In this document: piece by piece, positions 46,093 through 56,900 of the stretch
How positions within the stretch are numbered: the first letter of the stretch is position 1
How the letters are laid out: each line of letters begins with the position of its first letter
Source of the DNA: Symsagittifera roscoffensis
Lineage: Eukaryota; Xenacoelomorpha; Acoela; Convolutidae
Direction: 5' to 3'
Assembly (NCBI RefSeq): GCF_963678635.1
Contig: NC_087063.1
Location: 5,426,386-5,490,385 of the forward strand
DNA length: 64,000 nt
The notes under the pieces: generated by a model
Database searches by the model: none
Seen by the model: the letters and a program-made list of their open reading frames with translations, nothing else
What the model was told of the DNA's origin: nothing
Translations under genes and position numbers: made by a program

Positions 46093-47762
46093 GTCGAATC
46101 CAGACAGCTACCCGGCTCCAATTTCTTTGCTGACCCGGGGTCGCTCGTCCTTTCGCTTGGCTCTTGCATCTGGGGCGTGATTAGCTTATGTAGCACACTC
46201 AACTTCGCCAGATCTTCATCTTCCGTTGGTGCTAACCTCACTCGCTCGGTGGTTTCCTCGATTAGACTCGCATGGGGATGTGGACACCAGGAGGGTCTTA
46301 GTAGCTTCCATATCACTCCCAAGTTCGTAGTTAACAAGCCATTTCCACCGCCCATGTTCACTTCAACTCTCTTGTTTGAGCGCGGTATGCTTATCACCTC
46401 TGGTGTTTTCTCAAGAATCAGGCCCAGGCTCGGCCCCTCTTTTTCCACCGCGTCTATTTCCATTATTCTTTCTGTCCAAAACTTCAGTAGCTCCGCTACC
46501 TCATGGTTTCTGTGGGCTCCTCCAGCTTCCGAGTCTAAGAAGGGATTGTAGGCTATTCCCATCATTCCAGACACATATTGGTTTTCCCCCTTCTCACTGA
46601 GTCTCGAGTACTGTTCTGACGAGGCCAGGTTACGGTGAACATCATGTTCTTCCTCGAACTTCTTATTAGAGAACCTCCGTACCTCGTCCAGCTTTCGATG
46701 GTTCTCTAAGGATAGTCTGGAACCATCTTCTTTCTCTATTCCTGTACTCTGATATACGTTCAAGATGATCGTTGAGACTCTTCTCTCCATGGTTTTACTT
46801 CCACTTGCTCTCTGGTGGCATGCCAGGATGGTGCTATCAGACATCATTGACATTATCCATCTCAAGAAACATGTGGCATCTTTTCTTCTAGCCAGGCTCA
46901 AGCCTGAATTGTCCCTGGCCACGTGTTGCATCAGTGCCTGATACACCTCTAGCTTCTTGCTTCCCAACTTCAGCCTGTCATACGAGGTCAATGTCTCCAA
47001 CTCTATTCCCACCAGACTCCAGGTGAACATTAATTGTCCCGCAGTTCTAACGAAGGGATTCGCCATTAGTGGCGGTGCTGATGAGGATGTTCTCATCGCC
47101 TCTTCAAAATGATCCTTCAACAAACTCTGCCAGGACCTCTTCAGATGACTCGCCATCTCTATCTTATTAACCTCGGCTTTTTGCTGGGTGGCCCAATTGC
47201 GTCGCCTGCGAGCTATTCCACTGTCCAACTTCTTCAAGCAGTCCTCCATTTCCTTCAATGTTTCGAGGGCCACCCACCACGTCCGGGAAGTGTTCCTCGT
47301 CTTGTTCCTCTCCAATGGATCACTCGTCACTTGTTTGCCCATGTCCTGATGTGCCTTCGAGATCCATTCTTTGCCGATCTCCACTTCCCCTACCTGTCCG
47401 TTCGTTGAACCTCTCTTCACGTTTACCTTCTGAGGCTTGAAGTCTTCTTCTGACGTCGAACTGGCGGAAACCTCCATTTCCTTTTCTACTTCAAGTGGTT
47501 TCCTGAGCTCCGAGCTGTTCTTGTATGCCGCCGTCTTGCATCGAGCCAAAACGATGGGCGCCGTCTCTCTCAAGTTTCCTTCCGAAACAGCATCCACTGA
47601 AGGACTACCCCATCCTTCCACTTCTCTCTTCCTCTTGCGAGTCTTCACATCTCTGCTCGATGGTGTTGTGGCTATCATCACTGATTCGACCTCTCCATCC
47701 ACTCCTTCCAACTCTTGCCTCCCCCCTGCTCGAGCCTTAAGGATATTAGTACTTTTAATCAT
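45969..47762 (-). CDS. Copy A ORF2, third-quarter piece, unknown domain
   Basis: This frame of 597 codons continues ORF2 after a 1-nt loss near 47787 (a run of four T where B has five) and ends at the second frame change near 46010. The sequence is basic and acidic by turns, with long predicted helices, a conserved stretch around QLMFTWSLVGIE and a short Cys-rich segment (CLDSTCGNGEHICDG) near the end. The Cys/His spacing could bind a metal, but it does not match a named family. B reads straight through the first site, which supports one continuous ancestral protein. Confidence 0.78.
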   Translation of the reverse strand: MIKSTNILKARAGGRQELEGVDGEVESVMIATTPSSRDVKTRKRKREVEGWGSPSVDAVSEGNLRETAPIVLARCKTAAYKNSSELRKPLEVEKEMEVSASSTSEEDFKPQKVNVKRGSTNGQVGEVEIGKEWISKAHQDMGKQVTSDPLERNKTRNTSRTWWVALETLKEMEDCLKKLDSGIARRRRNWATQQKAEVNKIEMASHLKRSWQSLLKDHFEEAMRTSSSAPPLMANPFVRTAGQLMFTWSLVGIELETLTSYDRLKLGSKKLEVYQALMQHVARDNSGLSLARRKDATCFLRWIMSMMSDSTILACHQRASGSKTMERRVSTIILNVYQSTGIEKEDGSRLSLENHRKLDEVRRFSNKKFEEEHDVHRNLASSEQYSRLSEKGENQYVSGMMGIAYNPFLDSEAGGAHRNHEVAELLKFWTERIMEIDAVEKEGPSLGLILEKTPEVISIPRSNKRVEVNMGGGNGLLTTNLGVIWKLLRPSWCPHPHASLIEETTERVRLAPTEDEDLAKLSVLHKLITPQMQEPSERTSDPGSAKKLEPGSCLDSTCGNGEHICDGRSCVRILSFQKEDLVTWSKTSQKGRKVKCK

Positions 47763-50700
47763 ATTACTAGTCCCAACCTTATCCCTTTTATATCATCAAC
47801 CATTTTATCCACAGTTTTTTGTTTCAGAGTAGAGCTGTCCTCACATTTCTCTTTTCTAGTCTTCGATCGTGCGTTCCTCAGCTCCACTAGCTTGTTCAGC
47901 AGCTCTTTTCTAGCTTTCTCATCCAGGCCCGTTCCTATCAGGAGCGGTTCCCCGAATCTCACTACTGCGTCCCACAGTTCCTTCTTGAACTTGTCCAGCG
48001 TCGTCTCGCTGCCCACTTCTCGATTGAATTCCTCCAGGAACTCCTGCCAAGCGTCATCCTCGAGAGATCCCAAGAATATGTCCCTGTTCCCTTCGAACGT
48101 GTTCTTCTCCCTTTCCTCCGAGCTCAAGAGTAACATCCCCATATTGAAGGTCTCACCTGCCAATGGCAACTCTAGGTTCTTCCGCGGGGACGGGTTCAGA
48201 GGTGGGGTGGCAGTATCTGCCCAATTCTCTTCGCTCAAGTCTTTCAACAGCTCTTGAGTGGTGAGTTCCTCCCCTGATGGCCCTGGTTCAGGCGTATTCC
48301 CCACCTCCATGTCTTCTCCAGCTTCACTGAGAGTTTCATCCATACTCTCTTCCTCTGATTCATTTCTTCTTCTCTCGAGAATTCTTTTGAATCGATCCTC
48401 AACGGGTCCACTCCTCTTGTCTCCAGGCGTGTCTACAGACAGTGGTGACGGTGTCGTAGGATCCAGTTTTTTATATTCCGTCAGGGCTACATGCAGTTGA
48501 CCTGCTGCATCTAGTTCTGTTCCCTCCTGTGTCACTTCTACTTGTTCCAAGCCATAGGGTGCCTTGTATTTTCTCGTGGCAAATTTCATTTCGTCCACCA
48601 ATGCGACGTGCCCCTCCATCACGATCATCCTGCCATCATCCCATATGGGTAGCATATTCTCAAGTCCTTCCTTCTCAAGAGTCCTCAAGACTTTCCGCAC
48701 TTCATATCCAGGGGGCTGCGAACCTCTACTCTTTTTCGCTTGCGTCGTCCACGAATTTACCTTCATCTCGCTGGTGTGGAAGTAGACTGCCGCCGTGTAG
48801 CCGATGAACAGGGGATCCCAGCCATCCGTGAAATGCCTCTGCGTTTCCTCCGTCATCATCTTCGCCATTATGGAGGGAACCACCAAGGGACTATTCATTC
48901 CCAAGGTCATCCTCCTGACTGTCGGGAACTGAGGCATGGTGGCTGGTAGGATTTCTTTCTCCATTATGGCCTCCAGCTCCCTCTTGACTAGTGCAAAGCA
49001 CTCCTTCCAGGCGGGGATTCTCAAGACTTCTCGTCCGTCGGCCGTCAATGGGTTTAGGTTCCAAAACTTTGGATACATTTCAATGGGGCCCTCTCGCTTG
49101 CCTCCCATTCTACATTGCATTTGTCCCCTGAAGTTGCACACCATCATCTCGGCATCTTTCACTTTTCCGAAGAGTACCGTGTTGCTCATACGCGCCCTGA
49201 GCACCTCCTGCTGACACCAATTCAGCGCTGCACCATCCAGTACGCTGATGAGACTCAAGTGCGTCACCGAGTGACGATACGTTATCACCAGGGGATCTGG
49301 AAACGCGTACGTCACTGCTGGACCATAGATGCAGGTCACCACCTCCTCTAGACCCCGGATTATCCCCATTGGGTCCGACCTCATTGCCAGACACAGGTCC
49401 GTCAACAGAGGCATCCCTCTGTTCGCCTTCTCCCATTCTTCTCTCGAGGTTGGGTTCTCATCTTCACCCGTCATGTATCGATTCTGCATCATGAGGTATT
49501 GCACCAGCAGTGTCTTCAACCCTGCGGCACACTTGTAGGAGCTGGTTTCAATGCTCGTGTGGACTCTCCCCATAGACAGAGGTTCTCCATATTCCATTAA
49601 CCGATGAAACGACACCAATTCCCCATGGGTCAAGAGTACTAGTGCCAGATACCCATCAACTCGAAGTGTCTCCACTCCTCGACTAAACATGTATGCTGGG
49701 CCCATGTTGAACAAGTATCTGGGGTAAACCAAATACAGGGCCAAGAGCAGGCTGATGGACATGCCCAGTATCTCCTGTACGAAGGCTCCGAAGATAGTCG
49801 CCGTGGTGCCGAACACTCCTGCCAAGAATTCTTTCTCCCAGCAAGGACTCAAGAACTTGAGAATCTCGTAATCTCTCCTAGTCTTCAATTCGCCGTTGGC
49901 GTGCTCTCTCCAAAATCCTCCAATCGTCACTTCATTGGCGGCCGAGACAAATCTAGCCACCGTCATGTCTCTCGTTTCAGCTAGCTCCAGTTGCTTCTCT
50001 AGAAAACTCCAGATTTGTTTCACGAGGAGTGGTGCTTCCTCCCTCGTTTTATTCGTGACGTTCTCCAGCCTTGGTGTCAGGAATGGCCACCAGCCATTCT
50101 CTTGAGTCAAGCGATATTTCATCGATTCTAACTGTTTCTCCGTCTCGACCACATTTCTTCTCTCGTTGCTGGGACCTCTAGACCTGCTGGTGGAATTTGC
50201 GACTTTCACATCCATACTCCGGAACCACAGGCTGGCCGTCAACTGGTTTATCGCCGGGTGGTCGTCCCCGATGACTGGGCTGAACTTGAGTTGTCTAGCA
50301 AAGTTCGATATCTCTAGCAAGAGTACCTCATCCAATACAATCAGGACGTCGGCCAGTCCGTAAAAACCCCTCAGTGCATGAGATATGTCAGCCCATGCCG
50401 CCGGCAATTCTGATTTGTAAAGCCTCAAGTTCGATGGCTCCAGCTCTCGATTGGGGGCTGCCATCAGAATCCGCCATTCACTCCCTTCTGCTATCAGGAT
50501 CAAGACCGCGTACACGAATTGTAGGGCGGGTGGCATATTTGCGTATCCTGGGGATGTGGTAAACACCACCTTCGTCTTAGACCCAAATCTCGAGGCTACG
50601 TTCTCTTGTACCTCATTCATCGCCGCAAATAACGCCTGAATAGCCTCCCATATCTTCCTTGATGTCGGAATCTCCTTGCCCTTCAGTCGCTCAAGAAGTC

Positions 50701-53398
50701 CCATCGCGTGCAGGTGATCATTCATTCCTGCAAACAATAGCAGCTCAGGTTCACAGGGCATCTCCGACTTTATTGCCGCCACTAGAGTCAACATCTGGTT
50801 CAATTCGGCTCCTGGCAAGGAGTATACCAGAGTCTCCGAACAGAACAACTTGGGAGACGTTCCTTCGAAGTCCGATCCCGCCACAATGACTACTCTTGCA
50901 GCAGCTGGATCTGCTCTATCATAAACTGCCAGAGTTTTGGCCAGTTGGGTGCCACCACAGGGCTTCCCGTACCTGGGATCTTCTGCCACATTCGGACCTT
51001 CGTAAGCGGCATCAGGCAATTCCATTCCCCCCGGATTGAGTAGCTTGTCTACCACCTTTAACTGCGCCGGGGTTGCCAACCTGATCCTGGCGATGCCAGT
51101 TCGGTGCTTGGGAGGTTCTATTATAAGTCCAGGACTCCCCAACAGCTTGAGAGGCCTGTAGTTAATGGGTCCCATGATCGTTTTTGTGGGAATTCCAGTC
51201 AGGTCTGTGGTCTCCATTAGCTTCGCTCTCGAGAAGTGCGCCTCGTGAGCTTTCAACCAGTCTACGCAATGATGTCTATTCAAATCCTCGTGCGACACTC
51301 GTTCGATCCCCAGGGTTTCCGCCAACTCTCGTCTGCATTCCAAACTCTCTAAATCCAGTTCCTTCACCTTCTCAGGATATCTCAAGCGGGCAGTCTCCAT
51401 AGACTTCTTTTCTCTCCTGCCATCTGCCACCACCACAGAGGACATCGCCGAGCCCGGAGGTGTTGATGACTCTACCTCCTCCGACTCCATTGGCGTGGCA
51501 CTCTGCAACCGGGTCTGATTGCTCCTTGAACTGTCTCTAGTATCAACTCTCGCTCCCAAACGACCAGCCAAGGCCCTCGAGGCAAGGAATGGTGGGTTGG
51601 GAGGTGGTCCTAAAGTGAATTGGGCTGTCTCCAGCAGGTCCGCCTCTAGCGTGTTTATGTGCTCCTGGAAGACGTCGTTCAGCCACTCCGCTCCCCTTGG
51701 CCTATCGAAATGGATTCCATCTTTTGAGGTGTCTTCAGGGAACCCCTTTTTCTCCATACGTTCTGCTATGTCCAACAGCCTGAGAGGAAGCACACTCTTT
51801 CGGTGTATGTCTCGGATCACCTTGTTCAGGCTCCGCACCTTCTGGTTCATCTCTAGGGCGTGCTGATCAAACATCATGTTGTAGGGGACCGTGCATACCG
51901 TCAGCAGGATGGGGTCCATCTGGATCCTCAGTTCCTCAAGAAGGCAGCTCATCTTGTCGCACAACCTCGTTACTTTCCTCGCTTCTCCCCTTGACACGTC
52001 GTTGGTCCCAACCATCAGGGTCACTGTGTAAACTTTGGTCATCCCTAGCATGTCCAGGGTTGCCAACATCTGTGGCGTGGCAGCTCCAGCGAAACTCAAG
52101 ACTCCTGTCTGCCAATGTGACCGTATCTGGGTCAACACCCGCACCAGGCTATCCCCTATAATTAGGTGAACTGCACCCTCTGGCACACGAGGTGGCGCTA
52201 GATACTCCACCCAGGCTGCGTCATGGAAGCAGTCCCTCCTGGCTCCCTGTTCCGCACTCCAGTCCAGCCGATTGTGCCTGTGGTAGTTCCCTTCTGTATT
52301 CTTCTTATAGCTTGCGATCACGACATTCCTGACCGGCTGTTCCCTCCAAGTTGGGGGAAGCTCTGGCCTTGTCGATCTTTCACGACTCTTCTGCTGCAAT
52401 TTCTCGCCTAGCTCCTTCAGGCGCGATGAGGCGCCGCTCACCTGACTGCCACTCGAGGTCGAGGTTGGGGTATATCCTGGTAACACCACATCCATCAGGG
52501 GACGTACAGGTTGTGTCTCTAGGTTGCGCAGGGAAGGCGTCACGTCATTCGGTATCCAGACCTCCAACCCTTCACTCATGTGTTCTCTGGCCTCGCGGTC
52601 AAGGTTGAACCGTCCTCTAGCCATGGGAGCTTCATCCACCTCCATGCGCGACTCTGGCCTCGAGCTGGTCACCACTCGTTCGTTTGACCTGGCTCCCTTC
52701 TGTGCGTCAAGCTCGCGTTGTCGCTGTTCTATCCTTTCCAACTCCGACTTTAATTGATCACGATTCGCGACGTTCTCCCGCACCCTTAACTCCTGTTGAT
52801 GCTCAGCTTTTTGTATCTCAAGCAACCTCAGAGCCTGGTCTCGCTCATTGACCGCCTGATCCCTTTCCAGCTGAACCTTCTCCCGATCCAGATTTGCCTG
52901 ATCCCGATCGAGGTTCGCCTTATTCCTTTCCTTCTGCGTCTTCTCGAGCTCTTTCTTTAGAACACCTAGATCCGGATATGCCTCGGTCGTCTGTTGCATT
53001 CGTGACATCGATGGCACCCTACTCGAGCTCTGGCTGGTGGACCTTACTGTTGGCCTAGTCGGTAGTGGGAATTCCCCTGCGCCATATTCGGTATTGTTAT
53101 TCAGGCCAGGATTCCTTGCCAAGTCAAAACCCCTTACTCCTCCATCCACATTCCAAGACAACCATCTGGTCTGTTCTTGGTTCGATATTCCCTCGGTGGT
53201 GTAGCCGATCATCAAGACAGCCTCCGTTGCAGACTCCCTGCACTCACCCTGGTCCTCCAACTGGAGGATGGCATTCAGCATCACCGCCATTCTCTCGTCT
53301 ATTTGGGTATAGTCCAAGTCCATCAGGCGCCTGTATAGCTCATCAAGAGTGGGCTTCCTCAGGGCCGCGGGCACGGAGTTCCAGAATCGGTCTGCCAT
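47759..53398 (-). CDS. Copy A ORF2, main piece: coiled coil, SGNH hydrolase, second SGNH-like domain
   Basis: This open frame of 1879 codons starts with ATG at 53398 (MADRFWNS). A coiled coil at about 143-232 is followed by an SGNH/GDSL hydrolase domain. Its blocks are IIGDSLVRV with nucleophile Ser417, GTNDVS with Asn466, and DGIHFD with Asp560 and His563. SGNH enzymes are usually esterases or acyl hydrolases. A second, degenerate copy follows, with AGSDF (Ser842 where GDS is expected), LPGAELN, GMNDH (Asn893) and GDDHP (His1047). Residues 1050-1879 are unassigned; a hydrophobic stretch near 1195-1225 might be membrane-associated. There is no signal peptide. About 500 bp separate it from pol, and a different frame is used. 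Confidence 0.85.
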   Translation of the reverse strand: MADRFWNSVPAALRKPTLDELYRRLMDLDYTQIDERMAVMLNAILQLEDQGECRESATEAVLMIGYTTEGISNQEQTRWLSWNVDGGVRGFDLARNPGLNNNTEYGAGEFPLPTRPTVRSTSQSSSRVPSMSRMQQTTEAYPDLGVLKKELEKTQKERNKANLDRDQANLDREKVQLERDQAVNERDQALRLLEIQKAEHQQELRVRENVANRDQLKSELERIEQRQRELDAQKGARSNERVVTSSRPESRMEVDEAPMARGRFNLDREAREHMSEGLEVWIPNDVTPSLRNLETQPVRPLMDVVLPGYTPTSTSSGSQVSGASSRLKELGEKLQQKSRERSTRPELPPTWREQPVRNVVIASYKKNTEGNYHRHNRLDWSAEQGARRDCFHDAAWVEYLAPPRVPEGAVHLIIGDSLVRVLTQIRSHWQTGVLSFAGAATPQMLATLDMLGMTKVYTVTLMVGTNDVSRGEARKVTRLCDKMSCLLEELRIQMDPILLTVCTVPYNMMFDQHALEMNQKVRSLNKVIRDIHRKSVLPLRLLDIAERMEKKGFPEDTSKDGIHFDRPRGAEWLNDVFQEHINTLEADLLETAQFTLGPPPNPPFLASRALAGRLGARVDTRDSSRSNQTRLQSATPMESEEVESSTPPGSAMSSVVVADGRREKKSMETARLRYPEKVKELDLESLECRRELAETLGIERVSHEDLNRHHCVDWLKAHEAHFSRAKLMETTDLTGIPTKTIMGPINYRPLKLLGSPGLIIEPPKHRTGIARIRLATPAQLKVVDKLLNPGGMELPDAAYEGPNVAEDPRYGKPCGGTQLAKTLAVYDRADPAAARVVIVAGSDFEGTSPKLFCSETLVYSLPGAELNQMLTLVAAIKSEMPCEPELLLFAGMNDHLHAMGLLERLKGKEIPTSRKIWEAIQALFAAMNEVQENVASRFGSKTKVVFTTSPGYANMPPALQFVYAVLILIAEGSEWRILMAAPNRELEPSNLRLYKSELPAAWADISHALRGFYGLADVLIVLDEVLLLEISNFARQLKFSPVIGDDHPAINQLTASLWFRSMDVKVANSTSRSRGPSNERRNVVETEKQLESMKYRLTQENGWWPFLTPRLENVTNKTREEAPLLVKQIWSFLEKQLELAETRDMTVARFVSAANEVTIGGFWREHANGELKTRRDYEILKFLSPCWEKEFLAGVFGTTATIFGAFVQEILGMSISLLLALYLVYPRYLFNMGPAYMFSRGVETLRVDGYLALVLLTHGELVSFHRLMEYGEPLSMGRVHTSIETSSYKCAAGLKTLLVQYLMMQNRYMTGEDENPTSREEWEKANRGMPLLTDLCLAMRSDPMGIIRGLEEVVTCIYGPAVTYAFPDPLVITYRHSVTHLSLISVLDGAALNWCQQEVLRARMSNTVLFGKVKDAEMMVCNFRGQMQCRMGGKREGPIEMYPKFWNLNPLTADGREVLRIPAWKECFALVKRELEAIMEKEILPATMPQFPTVRRMTLGMNSPLVVPSIMAKMMTEETQRHFTDGWDPLFIGYTAAVYFHTSEMKVNSWTTQAKKSRGSQPPGYEVRKVLRTLEKEGLENMLPIWDDGRMIVMEGHVALVDEMKFATRKYKAPYGLEQVEVTQEGTELDAAGQLHVALTEYKKLDPTTPSPLSVDTPGDKRSGPVEDRFKRILERRRNESEEESMDETLSEAGEDMEVGNTPEPGPSGEELTTQELLKDLSEENWADTATPPLNPSPRKNLELPLAGETFNMGMLLLSSEEREKNTFEGNRDIFLGSLEDDAWQEFLEEFNREVGSETTLDKFKKELWDAVVRFGEPLLIGTGLDEKARKELLNKLVELRNARSKTRKEKCEDSSTLKQKTVDKMVDDIKGIRLGLVI

Positions 53399-53906
53399 TC
53401 TTTGTAACTTCGGGATGTATGTAGGTAGATGTTAACCAGCTCAAGAATTACCTTACCAACTCAAGAATTACCTTACCAACTCAAGAATTACCTAGAACTG
53501 TTCTCTTGCAAGTACTTGCTGTAGATTCGGATTATCGCGTGTTCAATCAAGATTCTCTCTTTCTGTTACTCGCTTGAGTGTAGTTGGATTTTCAACTTTG
53601 TTTTTCAAACTTGATCTGAAAACAGAAAGCTCATTAAAACTTAGCATGTCACGTTCCTAACCTAGAGACCCCCCTTCTACCCATATGGTTAAAATCTTAT
53701 CATTCTCATATCACTTAAAGCAATTCGATTGGATTTTCCCTTAAGAACATGCAGATTCATTTTATGTTTTAGCACCATCAATTCTTTCTTTTAAAATTCA
53801 ATTGTCATGCCAATCACATCTTAAGATCCCTTTACCTGCGCCGCACCCCAGTACCTAACTCAAGACTCCTCCCTCACACCCGACCTAATACCTCCATGTA
53901 CCCGAC
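53399..53906. other. Copy A gap between pol and ORF2, with intron-like segment
   Basis: On the minus strand a CAG|GTAAAG donor-like site at 53835 and a TTTTCAG|A acceptor-like site at 53616 enclose 220 bp. B has the same pair at the same spacing. Three ACTCAAGAATTACC-type repeats precede the ORF2 start near 53440-53495. The acceptor could alternatively receive a spliced leader or a distant donor, giving an ORF2 mRNA. Confidence 0.55.
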
Positions 53907-56900
53907 TCAGGCGATGCTCAAGTAGTACTTCTTGTGAAGATGCACCATTATCTCTGTTTCTGCAAACACCACATGTAGGATAGCGTACAATTCCCTCGAG
54001 CTCAGTTTGCCCCTGTTTGGGTCGTACACCGGCATCGAGACCTCCACTATTCCTCTTTCAATCATGAAGTCACGTAGTCTTGTCAGTGCCAATATCACGT
54101 GTTCGGGATCAATTGTGTTTCTGTCGTTGACTCTCGTTACTAGGAAGCAGAGGTATTTGCCCGGGACTTGTGCCACTGACGGTGGAAGCGCTGCTATGCC
54201 TCCCAGTCCTGGCCTCTGTCTGAACAGAAACTCTACGTTCTGGTACTCTCTTTTGAAGTCAGCCTCCAATCTTGATTTGAAACTCATGTCCGCCGTGATG
54301 CAGATCGCGCTGGTCCTGTTTGACAGGATGAAGTCGCTATCCGTTATCATGATGTTCTCTGAGTATTCATTGGGTATTTCGAATTTCGTTTTGAAATTCC
54401 TTCCTACGGTAGGCTCTGGTTCTTCTTCCTCCAGTTCCAATCCGCTTGTTTCCCTCACTTCCTTGAGCTTCTTTATCATCAAATTTTCGGTGTGGGTAAG
54501 TCCTACCCCCACTCCCCGGACAAAAATATTTATCGACGTCCCCGTCGATGTAGTCGGGTCTGAATTGTCCTTGGGGATGTCCAGTGGCCTGTCTGTTGCT
54601 GTCCATCCGAAAAGAGGGTCCTCTGTTTTCATGTAATTTGCTGCTGATACATCGATTTGCTGAATGCTTTGTCCTTCGCGGCTCTCGTCTTTGACATCAC
54701 GCATCCACTCTAGAATCCTCAAGTTCGTGTTCTCCCTCCTTTCTATTTCACTCTGCTCGAGATCCGTCTCCAATTCTGGCGTCGAGTAATCATCCTGCGG
54801 ATAATGTCCACCATCGTCAATGACCTGCCATTCCTCTTCGGCTTCCAGTTCGCCTGCGCTTAGTAGTTCATCGCCCAACTTGTCTGGCTGTATCTTATCG
54901 ATCAAGAAGTCATCCCCATACCTATTGTACCTCATACCTGTTCGTTTACGATTGCCAGTCCTGGTTTCCGGTGGTGTTGGTCGATCCGGCTCCATCCACT
55001 TCGGTACCTCGTTTTGCTCTGGGTCGTTCCAGTCTTCTTCTACAAATGAACCTGCATCCGACTCCACTTCTATCTTTTCGTTGTCGTCCAAACTCAAGTT
55101 CTCATTACCATCATTTTTCTCTCTAGTGCCTTTCTCATTCACCTCGCACGCTGGTTCCACCACCAGGTACTCAAGACCTTCCATGTCTTTTGGTAGGCAC
55201 CAGTCCTCCGGGGACGGGACATGAGGCTTCAGATTTTCGTAATGTGCTGCTCGCCCAGTACTCAAGCGATAGAACCGTCCTTGATGATGTACTTCCGTAA
55301 TCATGAACGGTCCTCTCCATTTCTTGAGTAGTTTCTTTGTTCCCTTGGGCGGTATGACATTTTGGAAGACCCACACGTATTGGCCCATTTCGTATGGCTT
55401 TGCTCTTAGTATCTTTTCGTCATATTTCTTGCGTTGCCTCATTTGCGCTTGCGCCGTGTTTCTCCGACATAGCTCGTTTAGCTCTTGTTGTCTTTTGATC
55501 GCTTCCTTCACGTATGCTTGAGGTGACGTCCTCTTCCCCTCGTACTCCGGGTAGAAAAATGTTATAGGCATTGCCCTTTCCCTGCCTGTCAACATCATGA
55601 AAGGACTGATACCCGTCGTTGAGTGCTGAGTACTATTATAGGCTCCTACTACCTGTGGCAGGTATTTGTCCCAGTCCGTCATGTATCTCGAGCAGTACAC
55701 CCTGAGCATGTTGACCACTGTCCTGTTCTGTCTCTCTACCAACCCATTGGTCTGTGGATGATAGGTCGTCGAGTGTGCTTGAGCAATGTGTGATCTCTTC
55801 ATCAATTCTTTTGTCAAGTCCCCCACAAAAGCCTTGCCGTTGTCCGACTGGAAAGTCATTGGACAACCATACCGCGATATCCAATGCGTTATCAGGTGAT
55901 CACATGTCTCCTCTGCTGAGGCTGTCTGGCACGGAACCGCTTCCGCCAACTTGGTGAAGTGATCTATTATAACTAGTATTTGGTTATAACCCGACTCCGT
56001 CATGCAGATTTTCTGATGGTCTGTCTGCACCACTTCATTGAATTCCGAACTTTCGACAGACTTGAGGGGAAACTTCATCTTCCTTGGGTCTTTCACTTGA
56101 AGGCATGCTAGGCAGGCATTCACCAATCTCTCGCAAGCTTTTCTCATTCCCGGCCAGTCGAACCTGTGAAGTATCCTTTGTTGTACTTTATCTATCCCCT
56201 GGTGGCCCATCTGGTCGTGTGATCTGAAAAGCACCTCCGTTTGGTACAATTGTGGTAGTATGATGAGGTTGTGTTTGTGTAATATTTTTTCCTCATCTCT
56301 TCTCTTGCACGCTACCACCCCTTCAGCTGTGTGATAAAGTAAGTCTCTCTTTTCTTTGTAGAACTGGCTCAAGATCTTGTAGCTGTCTTCCTCAAGTTCC
56401 CCCTTCTCCTTGACTCCCGAATGGATCCATTTGGAGAGGTTACTTGTCATTTTGTCATTCTTCTGGGCCCTTATTAGGTCAGACAGCCTGTATCTCGCCT
56501 TAACGTGCTCCTTTAGCGCCATGATCTGTCCATTCATCTCACCAGGGTTGTGGATGTCATCGCTCAGTTTCACACATATCATCCTTTTCACGATTTTCAT
56601 GTCGTCTTCTGGTACCAGATTCGTTCTGACGTTTGAGTTGCACGATAGTTCCCTAAGTGGTTTTCTTGAAACTGCTATTTTCTCGAGCTCTTCACCACCT
56701 CGTACCTCTTGTATTTCCAGATTGTACGTCCCTGAAGATGGATCCGTCTGTAATTCCCTGTCGTGCTGTCTTATCTTCTCTTCCGCCAGTATCATGCATA
56801 GACTGTCTTGGTCTTCGCTGCTCTCATCCGAGTCTTCATCCCATTCTTCACGCTCCCCGGACAGTTTCCCTTCTCCGGTTTTGTCTTCTTCCATGAATCT

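Noticed and set aside
49700-49820. Envelope glycoprotein function for ORF2
   Set aside because: One hydrophobic stretch exists, but there is no signal peptide, cleavage site or fusion-peptide pattern, and the N-terminal half is a coiled coil plus SGNH domains.
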